A DNA stretch of 33,789 bases from Halorubrum sp. Boch-26 (GTDB lineage: Archaea > Halobacteriota > Halobacteria > Halobacteriales > Haloferacaceae): NCBI RefSeq assembly GCF_029889805.1, contig NZ_JARANT010000021.1:1-33789 (forward strand), given 5' to 3'. The notes beneath the pieces are model-generated. The model was not told the origin of the DNA, searched no databases, and saw only the letters and a list, made by a program, of their open reading frames with translations. Of this stretch, positions 23,226 through 30,152 are shown in pieces. How positions within the stretch are numbered: the first letter of the stretch is position 1; each line of letters opens with the position of its first letter. A program made the translations under genes and the position numbers.

Positions 23226-24245
23226 ATGAGCGAGTACGTCGTCGACGAGTCGACGATCTTCGAGACGCCCCTCGTGGAGCTCGACCTCGGCGTCGAGTCC
23301 GACGCGGACGTGTACGCGAAAGTCGAGTGGTTCAACCTCCACGACGCCCCGCACGGCGGCGGGTCGATCAAGTCGCGGATCGCGAAGGGGATGCTGGACG
23401 GCGCCGAGGAGCGCGGCGAGCTCGAGCCCGGCGTCACCGTCATCGAGCCGACCTCGGGCAACACCGGCAGCGAGGTGGCGCGGCTCGCGGCGGCGCGCGG
23501 CTACGACGTCGAGATCGTCATGCCCGACAACGCGGCGGGCGGGAAGGTCGACGCCGTCCGGGACGCGGGCGCGGAGATCCACTTCGTCGACGCCAACCTC
23601 GGCTACGACGCCGTCATCGAGCGGTGCGAGGAGATCATCGCCGCCGACCCCGAGGCGTACTTCCGCCCGAACCAGTACGAGAACCCTGACAACCCGGGGA
23701 CTCACGAACGGACGACCGCCCGGGAGATATACGACGCGACCGACGGCGACGTGACGCGCTTCGTCGCTGGCGTCGGCACCGGGGGGACGATCAGCGGGAC
23801 GGGCCGCGGGCTGACCGACCTGAGCGACGGCGCGGTGGAGGTCGTCGGTTTCGAGCCCGACGAGCGGCTCCACGCCATCGACGGCCTGAAATACCTCAAG
23901 ACGGGCGACCACTACCACCCCGAGACGTACGACGAATCGGTGCTCGACCGGACGGCGTACGTCACCACCTCGGACGCCTACGACAGCGCGCGGGCGCTCC
24001 GCGAACGCTACTCGGACGACCCGGTGCCGATCGCCGACCCCGGCCAGCACGACGAGGCGACGGTCCGGGACCACCTCCGCGTCGACGACCAGTTCGTCGT
24101 GGGCACGTCTGCGGGCGGGGGCGCGGCCGCGGTTGCGAACCTCGACGCGGCGGGCGATCTCGCGGACGACGACGTGGTCGTGTTCATGCTGTGCGACCGC
24201 GGCGACAAGTACGCGGACATCCCGCTCTGGGAGGACTATTTATAA
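23226..24245 (+). CDS. PLP-dependent cysteine synthase family protein (CysK/CysM)
   Basis: 339 aa. Fold-type II PLP enzyme that should replace the hydroxyl-derived group of an activated serine with sulfide or a thiocarboxylate. Lys49 in HGGGSIKSRIAKG binds PLP; PTSGNTG and the glycine-rich FVAGVGTGGTISGTG bind the cofactor phosphate and substrate. The usual NPTGSVKDR is changed to a GGGSIKSR form. The region EPDERLHAIDGLKYL followed by HPETYDESVLD aligns in layout more with mycobacterial CysM (which uses O-phosphoserine and the thiocarboxylated carrier CysO) than with CysK. This is judged by eye. Neighbouring genes for a CysO-like carrier and an E1 enzyme strengthen this reading. Confidence 0.88.
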   Translation: MSEYVVDESTIFETPLVELDLGVESDADVYAKVEWFNLHDAPHGGGSIKSRIAKGMLDGAEERGELEPGVTVIEPTSGNTGSEVARLAAARGYDVEIVMPDNAAGGKVDAVRDAGAEIHFVDANLGYDAVIERCEEIIAADPEAYFRPNQYENPDNPGTHERTTAREIYDATDGDVTRFVAGVGTGGTISGTGRGLTDLSDGAVEVVGFEPDERLHAIDGLKYLKTGDHYHPETYDESVLDRTAYVTTSDAYDSARALRERYSDDPVPIADPGQHDEATVRDHLRVDDQFVVGTSAGGGAAAVANLDAAGDLADDDVVVFMLCDRGDKYADIPLWEDYL

Positions 24246-24277
24246 CGGAACTCCGCCCGAACCGAGAACCGAAGCCG

Positions 24278-24541
24278 TTACCGACCGCCGGACGCTGCCG
24301 GGATGACGCGGACCTGCGCGTCGGCGGGAACCTCGGCGTCGACGGCGTCGACGGGCGTCCCCTCGACGTAGACGTTGATGAACTCCTTGATCTCCCCGTC
24401 TTCGAGCACGCTGTCCCGGAGCTCCGGGCCGTGCTCGTCGGCGTGATTGTCGAACAGTTCGCGGACGGTGTCGCCCGCGACTTCGACCTCCGAGGTCGCG
24501 GACCCGCCGACCAGAACGGCCGGTAGCTTGATCGTCGCCAT
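24278..24541 (-). CDS. Ubiquitin-like small modifier / sulfur carrier (SAMP, MoaD/ThiS/CysO-like) ending GG-Arg
   Basis: 87-aa beta-grasp protein. Key features: KLPAVLVGG at the N-terminus, VAGDTVRELFDNH, KEFINVYVEG and the C-terminal VRVIPAASGGR. Proteins of this type are adenylated by UbaA and become either thiocarboxylates or protein tags (SAMPs). By eye it resembles mycobacterial CysO, which has FVNIYVND and ends ILPAVAGG. The codon after GG is CGG (Arg) before TAA, so the free GG end needed for activation is masked by one residue. Start ATG at 24541; T-rich box about 27 nt upstream. The gene is divergent from ubaA and convergent with the cysteine synthase gene. Confidence 0.88.
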   Translation of the reverse strand: MATIKLPAVLVGGSATSEVEVAGDTVRELFDNHADEHGPELRDSVLEDGEIKEFINVYVEGTPVDAVDAEVPADAQVRVIPAASGGR

Positions 24542-24760
24542 GCCACTCGTTCGGCGTCGCACCCAAAAAGACGCCCGCCGACGGCAACGTCGGCCACGGT
24601 CTAACACGGTCGGCAGTCCGGGCCGACGCCCCCGTTGCCGTTTCGTTCGTCGAGCCCGTGTTCCAAGCGGGCCGAACGCGCCCCTCGTTCGGCGCGCGGC
24701 GGATGCACCGGTCGGTACGCGCCTCAGAGACGGCGGCAGTACGCGCCGGTGGCCGGCCGT

Positions 24761-24767
24761 CTTATGC
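24761..24767 (+). promoter_or_regulatory. TATA-like box for ubaA
   Basis: CTTATGC centred 27 nt before the ATG at 24791. The 249-bp stretch between this gene and the divergent ubiquitin-like gene (24542-24790) otherwise shows only GC-rich sequence with no gene that I can support. Confidence 0.5.
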
Positions 24768-24790
24768 GCCCGTAGCCGCAATGCGACGTA

Positions 24791-25654
24791 ATGAGCGATC
24801 TCGACCTCGATCCGACCCGGCTCGACCGCTACTCCAGACACATCATCATGGACGACGTGGGTCCCGAGGGGCAGAAGGCCCTGCTCGACGCCGAAGTGCT
24901 CGTGCTCGGCGCCGGCGGGCTCGGCGCGCCGATCATCCAGTACCTCGCCGCCGCCGGCGTGGGCACGCTCGGCGTCGCCGACGACGACGAGGTCGAGCTG
25001 TCGAACCTCCAGCGACAGGTGATCCACGCGAACGACGACGTCGGCCGCAAGAAGGTCGACTCCGCCGCCGACTTCGTCGCACAGCTCAACCCCGACATCG
25101 ACGTGCGGAAGCACGAGCTGCGGGTAACAGCCGAGAACGTCGAGGAGCTGATCGAGGGCTACGACTTCGTCGTCGACGGGACGGACAACTTCGCGACGCG
25201 GTACCTCGTCAACGACGCCTGCACGCTCGCCGGGATTCCCTTCTCGCACGGCTCTATCTTCAAGTTCGAGGGGCAGGTGACGACGTTCGCGGGCGACGAC
25301 GACTCGCCGTGTTACCGCTGTCTGTTCCCCGAGGCGCCGCCGGCCGGGATGGTCCCGAACTGCGCGACCGCCGGCGTCCTCGGGGTCCTCCCGGGAACCG
25401 TCGGCTGTCTGCAGGCAACCGAGACGGTGAAACACATCATCGGCGAAGGTGAGTCGCTCGACGGCTCGATGCTGTTCTTCGACGCGCTCGACATGGAGTT
25501 CGACAAGGTGGAGATCCCCAAGCGGGACGACTGCCCGGTGTGCGGCGACGACCCCGCCATCGAGTCGGTCCACGACGTCGAGTACAGCGCCTCCTGCGCC
25601 ATCGACGTCGGCGGCGACGACGAGGCGGAGCCGGAGATCGAAGCGAGCGACTGA
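24791..25654 (+). CDS. ubaA: E1-like SAMP/sulfur-carrier activating enzyme UbaA (ThiF/MoeB family)
   Basis: 287 aa. Adenylates the C-terminal Gly of ubiquitin-like proteins, needed in haloarchaea for SAMP conjugation, tRNA thiolation and molybdopterin synthesis. Residues 13-23 read RYSRHIIMDDV, the start typical of MoeB/ThiF; the ATP site VLVLGAGGLGAPIIQYLAAAG cut here as LGAGGLGAPIIQYLAAAG is at about 39-56; DGTDNFATRYLVND follows. The catalytic-type Cys191 sits in PNCATAGVLGVLPG. Zinc ligands are Cys174/Cys177 (PCYRC) and Cys248/Cys251 (CPVC). There is no fused rhodanese domain, so a separate sulfurtransferase such as the one at 22.6 kb may supply sulfur. Divergent from its probable substrate gene. 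Confidence 0.93.
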   Translation: MSDLDLDPTRLDRYSRHIIMDDVGPEGQKALLDAEVLVLGAGGLGAPIIQYLAAAGVGTLGVADDDEVELSNLQRQVIHANDDVGRKKVDSAADFVAQLNPDIDVRKHELRVTAENVEELIEGYDFVVDGTDNFATRYLVNDACTLAGIPFSHGSIFKFEGQVTTFAGDDDSPCYRCLFPEAPPAGMVPNCATAGVLGVLPGTVGCLQATETVKHIIGEGESLDGSMLFFDALDMEFDKVEIPKRDDCPVCGDDPAIESVHDVEYSASCAIDVGGDDEAEPEIEASD

Positions 25655-25718
25655 TCGGTCCGGGCCCGCTCGGTCGACCGCCCCTCTCAGCTCCTGACCG
25701 GGCGCTGATACCAATCGC

Positions 25719-25725
25719 TTATAAA
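25719..25725 (+). promoter_or_regulatory. TATA box for the APC permease gene
   Basis: TTATAAA, a near-consensus archaeal TATA box, centred 28 nt before the ATG at 25750, in a locally AT-rich stretch. Confidence 0.6.
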
Positions 25726-25749
25726 CCGAGTCCCTGTACCCGTGAGCAC

Positions 25750-27174
25750 ATGACTGACGAACCGACCGGCCGCAACCTCGACGGCGACGCGCCGGTCGCG
25801 GAAACCGTCGTCGAAACGGCGGAGGCGACGATCACGGAGGACGCCGAGCTCGAACGCTCTATCGGGCTGAGCGGCGGCCTCGCGATCGGGATCGGAACGA
25901 TGATCGGCGCCGGGATCTTCGTGTTCCCCGGGCTCGCCGGCGGGGAGATCGGGGCGGCGGCGGCCGCCTCCTTCGCGGTCGGCGGAGTGATCGCCCTCCT
26001 CGTCGCGCTTCCCACCTCCGAACTGGCGACGGCGATGCCGCGGAGCGGCGGCGGCTACTACTTCATCTCCCGTGGCCTCGGAACGCTCCCCGGGACGGTC
26101 ATCGGGCTCTCGCTGTGGCTCGGACTCGTGTTCGCGACGGCGTTTTACCTCGTCGGACTCGGGTTCTACGCCCTCGACGCGCTCGCGCAGGTGGGGATCA
26201 CGGTCGGCGCCGCCCCGGGCGCGATCGTCTCCGCCATCGCCGTCGTCGCCGGGGTCGCGTTCACCGTGTTAAACGTCACCGGCACCGAGAACGCCGCGAA
26301 GCTTCAGAACGGCATCGTCGCGCTGCTGCTCTCGATGCTGGTCGCCTTCCTCGGCTTCGGGCTGTTGGAGGCGTTCGGATTCGTCGCCGTCGACACCCCG
26401 CCCGGCGAGGCCGTGGACGTCTGGGAGGCCGTGCCGATACTCTCGGTCGCCGCGCTCGTGTTCACCTCGTACCTCGGCTTCGCGCAGGTCGCCACCGTGG
26501 CCGGCGAGATGAAGGACCCGGGGCGGAACCTCCCGCTGGCGATGGTGGGGTCCGTGCTCATCGTCACGGTGCTGTACGTCCTGACCATCTTCGTCGCGAC
26601 GAACGTCTTCAAGCGGGACGCGCTGCTGGCGGCCGGCGAGACCGCGATGGTCGAGGTGGGCCGAGCGCTGTTGGGTCCCGCCGGGGCGCTCGTGATCATC
26701 GCCGGCGGGCTGCTCGCGACGATGTCGTCGGCGAACGCGTCGATCCTCAGCACCTCGCGGGCGATCTACGGGGTCTCGAAGGACGCGCTCCTCCCCCAGC
26801 GGGCCAGTCGGATCAACCTGCGATACGGCACGCCGCACGTGGCGCTCGGCATGGCCGGCGGCCCGGTGATCGTCCTCGCGGCGACCAGGCAGGTCCAACT
26901 GCTCGCCGAGGTCGCCTCCTTCCTCCACCTGATCATGTACGGGCTGATGTGCGTCGCGCTCGTCGCCATCCGCCGCGACCGTCCCGAGTGGTACGACCCG
27001 GACTTCGTGGTGCCCGGTGGCCCCGTCATTCCCGTGCTCGGCGCGCTCGCCAGCTTCGGACTGATCGCGTTCATGAACCCGCTGTCCATCGCGGTCGGAG
27101 TCGCGGTCATCGCCGTCACGGCCGGGTGGTACTTCTATTACGCCCGCGATATTGAGCTCAAGGGGGCCCTGTAA
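25750..27174 (+). CDS. APC-family amino acid permease
   Basis: 474 aa integral membrane transporter. After a 40-residue acidic cytoplasmic N-terminus, the first membrane helix carries the APC signature GIGTMIGAGIFVFPG; about 12 membrane segments follow, including the conserved GGYYFISRGLG region and VAGEMKDPGRNLP in the loop after helix 6. The substrate is likely an amino acid or related compound, but the sequence does not say which. The downstream gene encodes a universal-stress-type protein and overlaps by one base (TAATG). This pairing is common in haloarchaea and suggests the stress protein regulates the transporter. An ATG at 25750 behind a good TATA box fixes the start. Confidence 0.92.
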   Translation: MTDEPTGRNLDGDAPVAETVVETAEATITEDAELERSIGLSGGLAIGIGTMIGAGIFVFPGLAGGEIGAAAAASFAVGGVIALLVALPTSELATAMPRSGGGYYFISRGLGTLPGTVIGLSLWLGLVFATAFYLVGLGFYALDALAQVGITVGAAPGAIVSAIAVVAGVAFTVLNVTGTENAAKLQNGIVALLLSMLVAFLGFGLLEAFGFVAVDTPPGEAVDVWEAVPILSVAALVFTSYLGFAQVATVAGEMKDPGRNLPLAMVGSVLIVTVLYVLTIFVATNVFKRDALLAAGETAMVEVGRALLGPAGALVIIAGGLLATMSSANASILSTSRAIYGVSKDALLPQRASRINLRYGTPHVALGMAGGPVIVLAATRQVQLLAEVASFLHLIMYGLMCVALVAIRRDRPEWYDPDFVVPGGPVIPVLGALASFGLIAFMNPLSIAVGVAVIAVTAGWYFYYARDIELKGAL

Positions 27175-27968
27175 TGACGCGCGTACTCGTACCCGTGGCG
27201 GTACTCGACGGAGGTGGCGTCTCGCCCGGCCTGATGTCGCTGCTCGGTACCGTCGACGTGACGGTGCTCGGCTACCACGTCCTGCCGGAGCAGACGCCGC
27301 CGGACCAGGCCCGACTCCAGTTCGAGGAGCGCGCGACGTCTGCGCTGGACGACCTCAGTCAGGAGTTCCGGGCCGCGGGCGGCGCGGCCGACCATCGACT
27401 CGTGTTCACGCACGACCGCCAGCAGACGATCCAGCGGGTAGCCGGCGAGGTGGACGCGGACGCGTTCGCCGTCACCGGAACGACCGGAGACGTCGATCGG
27501 ATCCTCGTATCGCTCTCCGGCGACGTCGACGTCGACCGGATCCTCTCGTTCGTCGAGGCGCTTATCGGCGGTCGCGACATCGGCGTCACGCTGGTTCTGG
27601 CCGGGGGCTCGCAGGCCCCCGGCGACGATGTGACGGACGCCGCCACGTCCGAGGGAACCGACGCCGCCGATGCCGCCGACCCGCGACTGGAGGCTGCGGT
27701 GGGGCGGCTTCGCGAGGCGGCGATCGCCGTGAACACCGTGGTCGCGAGGGACCGTTCGGCGTTCGACGCGCTGATCGACGCGGTCCCGGACCACGACGCG
27801 GTCGTGATGGGCGAGCGCGCGCCCTCGTTCCGGTCGTTCGTGTTGGGCGACGAGAGCGAACGGGTCGCGACCGCCTCGGTCGGTCCGGTCCTCGTGGTCC
27901 GCGACCGCCGAGACTCCGACGGGGCCGACGGGGCCGACGCGGGCGAGACGGCCGCTAGCGACGAGTAG
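27174..27968 (+). CDS. Universal stress protein family (two UspA-like repeats)
   Basis: 264 aa, soluble. The N-terminal half (TRVLVPVAVLDGGGVSPGL, then VTVLGYHVLPEQTPPDQAR) and the C-terminal half (ERAPSFRSFVLGDESERVA, VGPVLVVRD) each look like a UspA alpha/beta domain. The C-terminal half carries a recognisable G-x(9)-S/T-type end, so nucleotide binding is possible. Between them is an Ala/Asp-rich linker (about residues 143-165) that includes a 9-bp-arm palindrome. The tail repeats GADGADAG. The start overlaps the permease stop, so the two are translated together; control of the permease is the likely role. Confidence 0.85.
   Translation: MTRVLVPVAVLDGGGVSPGLMSLLGTVDVTVLGYHVLPEQTPPDQARLQFEERATSALDDLSQEFRAAGGAADHRLVFTHDRQQTIQRVAGEVDADAFAVTGTTGDVDRILVSLSGDVDVDRILSFVEALIGGRDIGVTLVLAGGSQAPGDDVTDAATSEGTDAADAADPRLEAAVGRLREAAIAVNTVVARDRSAFDALIDAVPDHDAVVMGERAPSFRSFVLGDESERVATASVGPVLVVRDRRDSDGADGADAGETAASDE
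27600..27623. repeat. Isolated palindrome within the stress-protein linker
   Basis: GCCGGGGGC (27600-27608), loop TCGCAG, GCCCCCGGC (27615-27623): perfect 9-bp arms, translated as GGSQAPGD. It recalls the hairpin units in the helicase gene but has a longer loop and no second unit. Confidence 0.7.
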
Positions 27969-27999
27969 TGCGGAGCGTCGCGTTTTCAGCGAACGGAGC

Positions 28000-28428
28000 C
28001 TACCGCTCGCTCCGCACCGAGACGGTCTCCTGATCGAACCCCGCCTCGTCGCCGCGCCAGCGCCACGAGCCGAGGAACGGGTAGCCGTCCAGCGCGCAGA
28101 TCACGTACGAGTGGCCGGGCCACGTCGCCCGCGCGGCGTCCGTCTCGCTCGGGTGGGCGGGACCCGTGGGGTGCGAGTGGTAGAAGCCGACCACGTCGAG
28201 CCCGTCGTCCTCGATCGTCTCGATGAGTTCGAACTGCTCTTCTGGGTCGATGAGATAACGGATCTGGGGCGTTTCGGCGACGTTCTCGGCCTGATACGCC
28301 TCGGTGACGACGCTCGACTCGTCGTCGGTGCCGTGAGTACCGGCGAGGACGCCGCAGATCTCCGCCTCGCCGCCACCGTACGCGTGGTACACGATGTCGT
28401 CGTACACCGCCCGTGAGAGTTCGATCAT
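28000..28428 (-). CDS. JAMM/MPN+ metalloprotease (HvJAMM1-like desampylase)
   Basis: 142 aa. Zinc metalloprotease of the JAB/MPN family; haloarchaeal members remove ubiquitin-like SAMPs from targets, and mycobacterial Mec+ releases cysteine from CysO. The active-site set is complete: Glu23 in AEICGVLAG, and His84, His86, Ser94, Asp97 in YHSHPTGPAHPSETD, matching the JAMM spacing H-x-H-x7-S-x2-D. The start ATG at 28428 has a TATA-like box (ACTTATC) about 27 nt upstream. With the ubiquitin-like gene at 24.3 kb and ubaA it completes attach-and-remove machinery within 4 kb. A second possible task is trimming the extra Arg from that protein. Confidence 0.93.
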   Translation of the reverse strand: MIELSRAVYDDIVYHAYGGGEAEICGVLAGTHGTDDESSVVTEAYQAENVAETPQIRYLIDPEEQFELIETIEDDGLDVVGFYHSHPTGPAHPSETDAARATWPGHSYVICALDGYPFLGSWRWRGDEAGFDQETVSVRSER

Positions 28429-28451
28429 GGAGGAGCGAAGGCGACTCCGAC

Positions 28452-28458
28452 CGATAAG
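28452..28458 (-). promoter_or_regulatory. TATA-like box for the JAMM protease gene
   Basis: ACTTATC on the minus strand, centred 27 nt before the ATG at 28428; supports this start and a leaderless transcript. Confidence 0.45.
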
Positions 28459-28554
28459 TCCGTCCCGACCGGCAAGGGCCGCGCTCCGTCACAGGTAACG
28501 GCAGTCGTTGACGGGCTGGGTGACGGTTTTGCCGCCGCGGTCGGACTCGCGACC

Positions 28555-28667
28555 GTGAGCGACGCGCAGCGCGGGCCGTCGACGACCTCGTCGAGAAGAC
28601 CGACGAGCTGGCGACGGTCGGCTGGGAGACCATCGAGGAGCACGGCCGCGGGCGGTCGTCCGAGTAG
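28555..28667 (+). pseudogene. Possible frameshifted small gene
   Basis: A GTG at 28555 opens MSDAQR, but the protein-like sequence then continues in another frame as RAVDDLVEKTDELATVGW and ETIEEHGRGRSSE, ending at a TAG at 28665-28667. The second part has the acidic, helical look of a real haloarchaeal protein and no start codon of its own; the frames part at about 28570-28575 (CGCGGGCC). A one-base frameshift, in the strain or in the sequence, would explain this. The rest of the 271-bp stretch 28429-28699 holds the JAMM promoter and nothing else I can support. Confidence 0.35.
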
Positions 28668-28699
28668 GTCGCCGGACTCCGGGCCTCGGGCCCTCCCTG

Positions 28700-29164
28700 C
28701 TACAGCCCTTCGACGCGACGCAGCGCGCCGCGTACTTCTCTCGGAGTCGCGTACGGCCCGCCCTGTACTCGGTGGTCCGGGAGGAGGACCGGTATCGGGT
28801 TCTCGTCGAGCGCGCTCGTCACCAGTTCGAGGTCGTCCGGGTCGTCCGGGTCGAGCGCGGCCAAGCGGGTGAGGCGGCTCACGGACACCTCCTCGCCGTA
28901 GGGGACCGTCCGGAGCGCTTCGAGGACGTCGCGGCGGTCCGTCGGCACCGTGAGACCGACGGCGACGTCGGCGAACTCGTCGCGCTCCCCGCGGACGTAC
29001 GCGCCGATCCGGTCGAGCAGTTCGTGGTCCGTCTCCGCGTCCGCCGGCACGTCCGCCGGGAACGACATCGAGATCACCCGCCCGCCGGCGAAGCCGACTT
29101 CGACCGGGCGACCGAGGGCCTCGAACTCGCGGGCGAAGACGCCCGACGTTCCCGTCGTATTCAT
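28700..29164 (-). CDS. MGMT-fold protein lacking the catalytic cysteine (alkyltransferase-like)
   Basis: 154 aa, similar in layout to O6-methylguanine-DNA methyltransferase: a ragged N-terminal domain, then EALRTVPYGEEVSVSRLTRLAA (the DNA-binding helix-turn-helix region) and SALDENPIPVLLPDHRVQGG. In true methyltransferases this last motif is PCHRV with the alkyl-accepting Cys; here residue 130 is Asp (codon GAC). The Arg that normally flips the damaged base (RAVG) is replaced by ELVTSAL. So it cannot act as a normal methyltransferase; it may bind damaged DNA like bacterial and yeast alkyltransferase-like proteins, which carry other residues at this site. ATG at 29164 with a GTTTTAAG box 27 nt upstream. 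Confidence 0.85.
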   Translation of the reverse strand: MNTTGTSGVFAREFEALGRPVEVGFAGGRVISMSFPADVPADAETDHELLDRIGAYVRGERDEFADVAVGLTVPTDRRDVLEALRTVPYGEEVSVSRLTRLAALDPDDPDDLELVTSALDENPIPVLLPDHRVQGGPYATPREVRGALRRVEGL

Positions 29165-29188
29165 ACCCGTCGTAAGGCGGTCCCGATT

Positions 29189-29196
29189 CTTAAAAC
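29189..29196 (-). promoter_or_regulatory. TATA-like box for the MGMT-like gene
   Basis: GTTTTAAG on the minus strand, centred about 28 nt before the ATG at 29164. Confidence 0.45.
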
Positions 29197-29264
29197 GCGG
29201 GGACCGGACCGACGACGCGTCTCGGCCGGACTCGGCCCGTCCCCAGACGGCCGCGCCCGCAAGC

Positions 29265-29300
29265 CTTATGAACATATACGTGCATTAGTGTACACTAATG
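29265..29300 (+). promoter_or_regulatory. trpCBA promoter and 18-bp palindromic operator over the start codon
   Basis: CATTAGTGTACACTAATG (29283-29300) is a perfect palindrome whose last three bases are the trpC ATG. Its centre holds TGTACA, the TRP-box core bound by the TrpY repressor in Methanothermobacter. A TATA-like CTTATGA at 29265-29271 is about 30 nt before the ATG, so the palindrome covers the transcription and translation start. Repression by a tryptophan-sensing protein is the natural reading, though whether this lineage has a TrpY-like protein cannot be seen here. Confidence 0.65.
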
Positions 29301-30152
29301 GAGGATACAACCGGGCTGGCCCCCGCGGTCAGGTCGATACTGTCGGCTGCTCGCGACCGGTCGGCCGAGGGCCGTACCGACCGCGTCGACGCCGACCCGC
29401 GCGACCTGCGCGCCGCGTTCGACCGGGCCGAGGCCGACGGGCGCGTGCCGGTCGTCGCCGAGGTAAAGCCGACGAGCCCGACCACGGACGGGACCCGCGA
29501 GGACGACCCGGTCGAGTTGGCCGAATCGATGGTCGCCGGCGGCGCCGCGGCGCTCTCGGTGCTCACCGAGCCGGAGCACTTCGGCGGGAGCGTCGAGGTG
29601 CTGGAGCGCGTCAGAGCGGCCGTCGACGTGCCAGTCCTCCGCAAGGACTTCGTCGTCGCCGAGTCGCAGCTCGACGCCGTCGAGAGCGACGTCGTCCTGC
29701 TGATCGCGCGGTTCGTCGGCGACGACCTCTCGGGCCTGCTGGCCGCCGCCCGTGAGCGCGGCTTTCAGGTGCTCGTCGAGGTTCACGACCGCGAGGAGCT
29801 GGACGCCGCGCTCGAGGCGGGGGCGACGACGATCGGCGTGAACAGCCGCGACCTCGCCGAGCTGGTCGTCGACCTCGGAACCTTCGAGTCCGTGGCGCCC
29901 CACGTTCCCGACGACGTGACGCTGATCGCCGAGAGCGGGATCGCCTCCCCGGCAGACGTCCGCCGGATGCGGGCGGCCGGCGCCGACGCGCTGCTCGTCG
30001 GGAGCGCGATCATGGACGGCGACGTCGAGGCCAACACGCGGGCCCTGACGCGGGCGGAGACGGACGGAGAGGCGGAGACGGACGGAGAGGCGGACGACGA
30101 CGCGGAGGCGGTCATCGACGAGGCCACCGACACCACGGAGACACCCACATGA
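29298..30152 (+). CDS. trpC: Indole-3-glycerol phosphate synthase
   Basis: Closes the indole ring in tryptophan synthesis, forming indole-3-glycerol phosphate from CdRP. 284 aa TIM barrel with [16 protein letters not shown] (catalytic Glu55, Lys57), [19 protein letters not shown] (catalytic Lys), [25 protein letters not shown] and LVGSAIM. The last about 30 residues are an acidic tail with a duplicated AETDGE segment from an 18-bp tandem repeat (30054-30089). First gene of trpC-trpB-trpA; it overlaps trpB by ATGA. Regulation is discussed under the palindrome at its start. Confidence 0.97.
   Translation: MEDTTGLAPAVRSILSAARDRSAEGRTDRVDADPRDLRAAFDRAEADGRVPVVAEVKPTSPTTDGTREDDPVELAESMVAGGAAALSVLTEPEHFGGSVEVLERVRAAVDVPVLRKDFVVAESQLDAVESDVVLLIARFVGDDLSGLLAAARERGFQVLVEVHDREELDAALEAGATTIGVNSRDLAELVVDLGTFESVAPHVPDDVTLIAESGIASPADVRRMRAAGADALLVGSAIMDGDVEANTRALTRAETDGEAETDGEADDDAEAVIDEATDTTETPT
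30054..30095 (+). repeat. 18-bp in-frame tandem repeat in the trpC tail
   Basis: GCGGAGACGGACGGAGAG at 30054-30071 and again at 30072-30089, with the first bases of a third copy after that; encodes six acidic residues per copy. Confidence 0.85.

Noticed and set aside
22905-24074. 389-aa minus-strand protein
   Set aside because: Only its last 56 codons look like a protein; the rest lies opposite the cysteine synthase gene. The start was moved to 23075.
24542-24790. tRNA or small RNA gene between the ubiquitin-like gene and ubaA
   Set aside because: No cloverleaf or T-arm-like sequence was found by eye; only promoter boxes at both ends are supported.
24278-25714. 478-aa minus-strand protein ending in the ubiquitin-like domain
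   Set aside because: The first about 390 codons are opposite ubaA and the intergenic region and have no domain; the 87-aa ubiquitin-like protein has its own ATG and promoter box.
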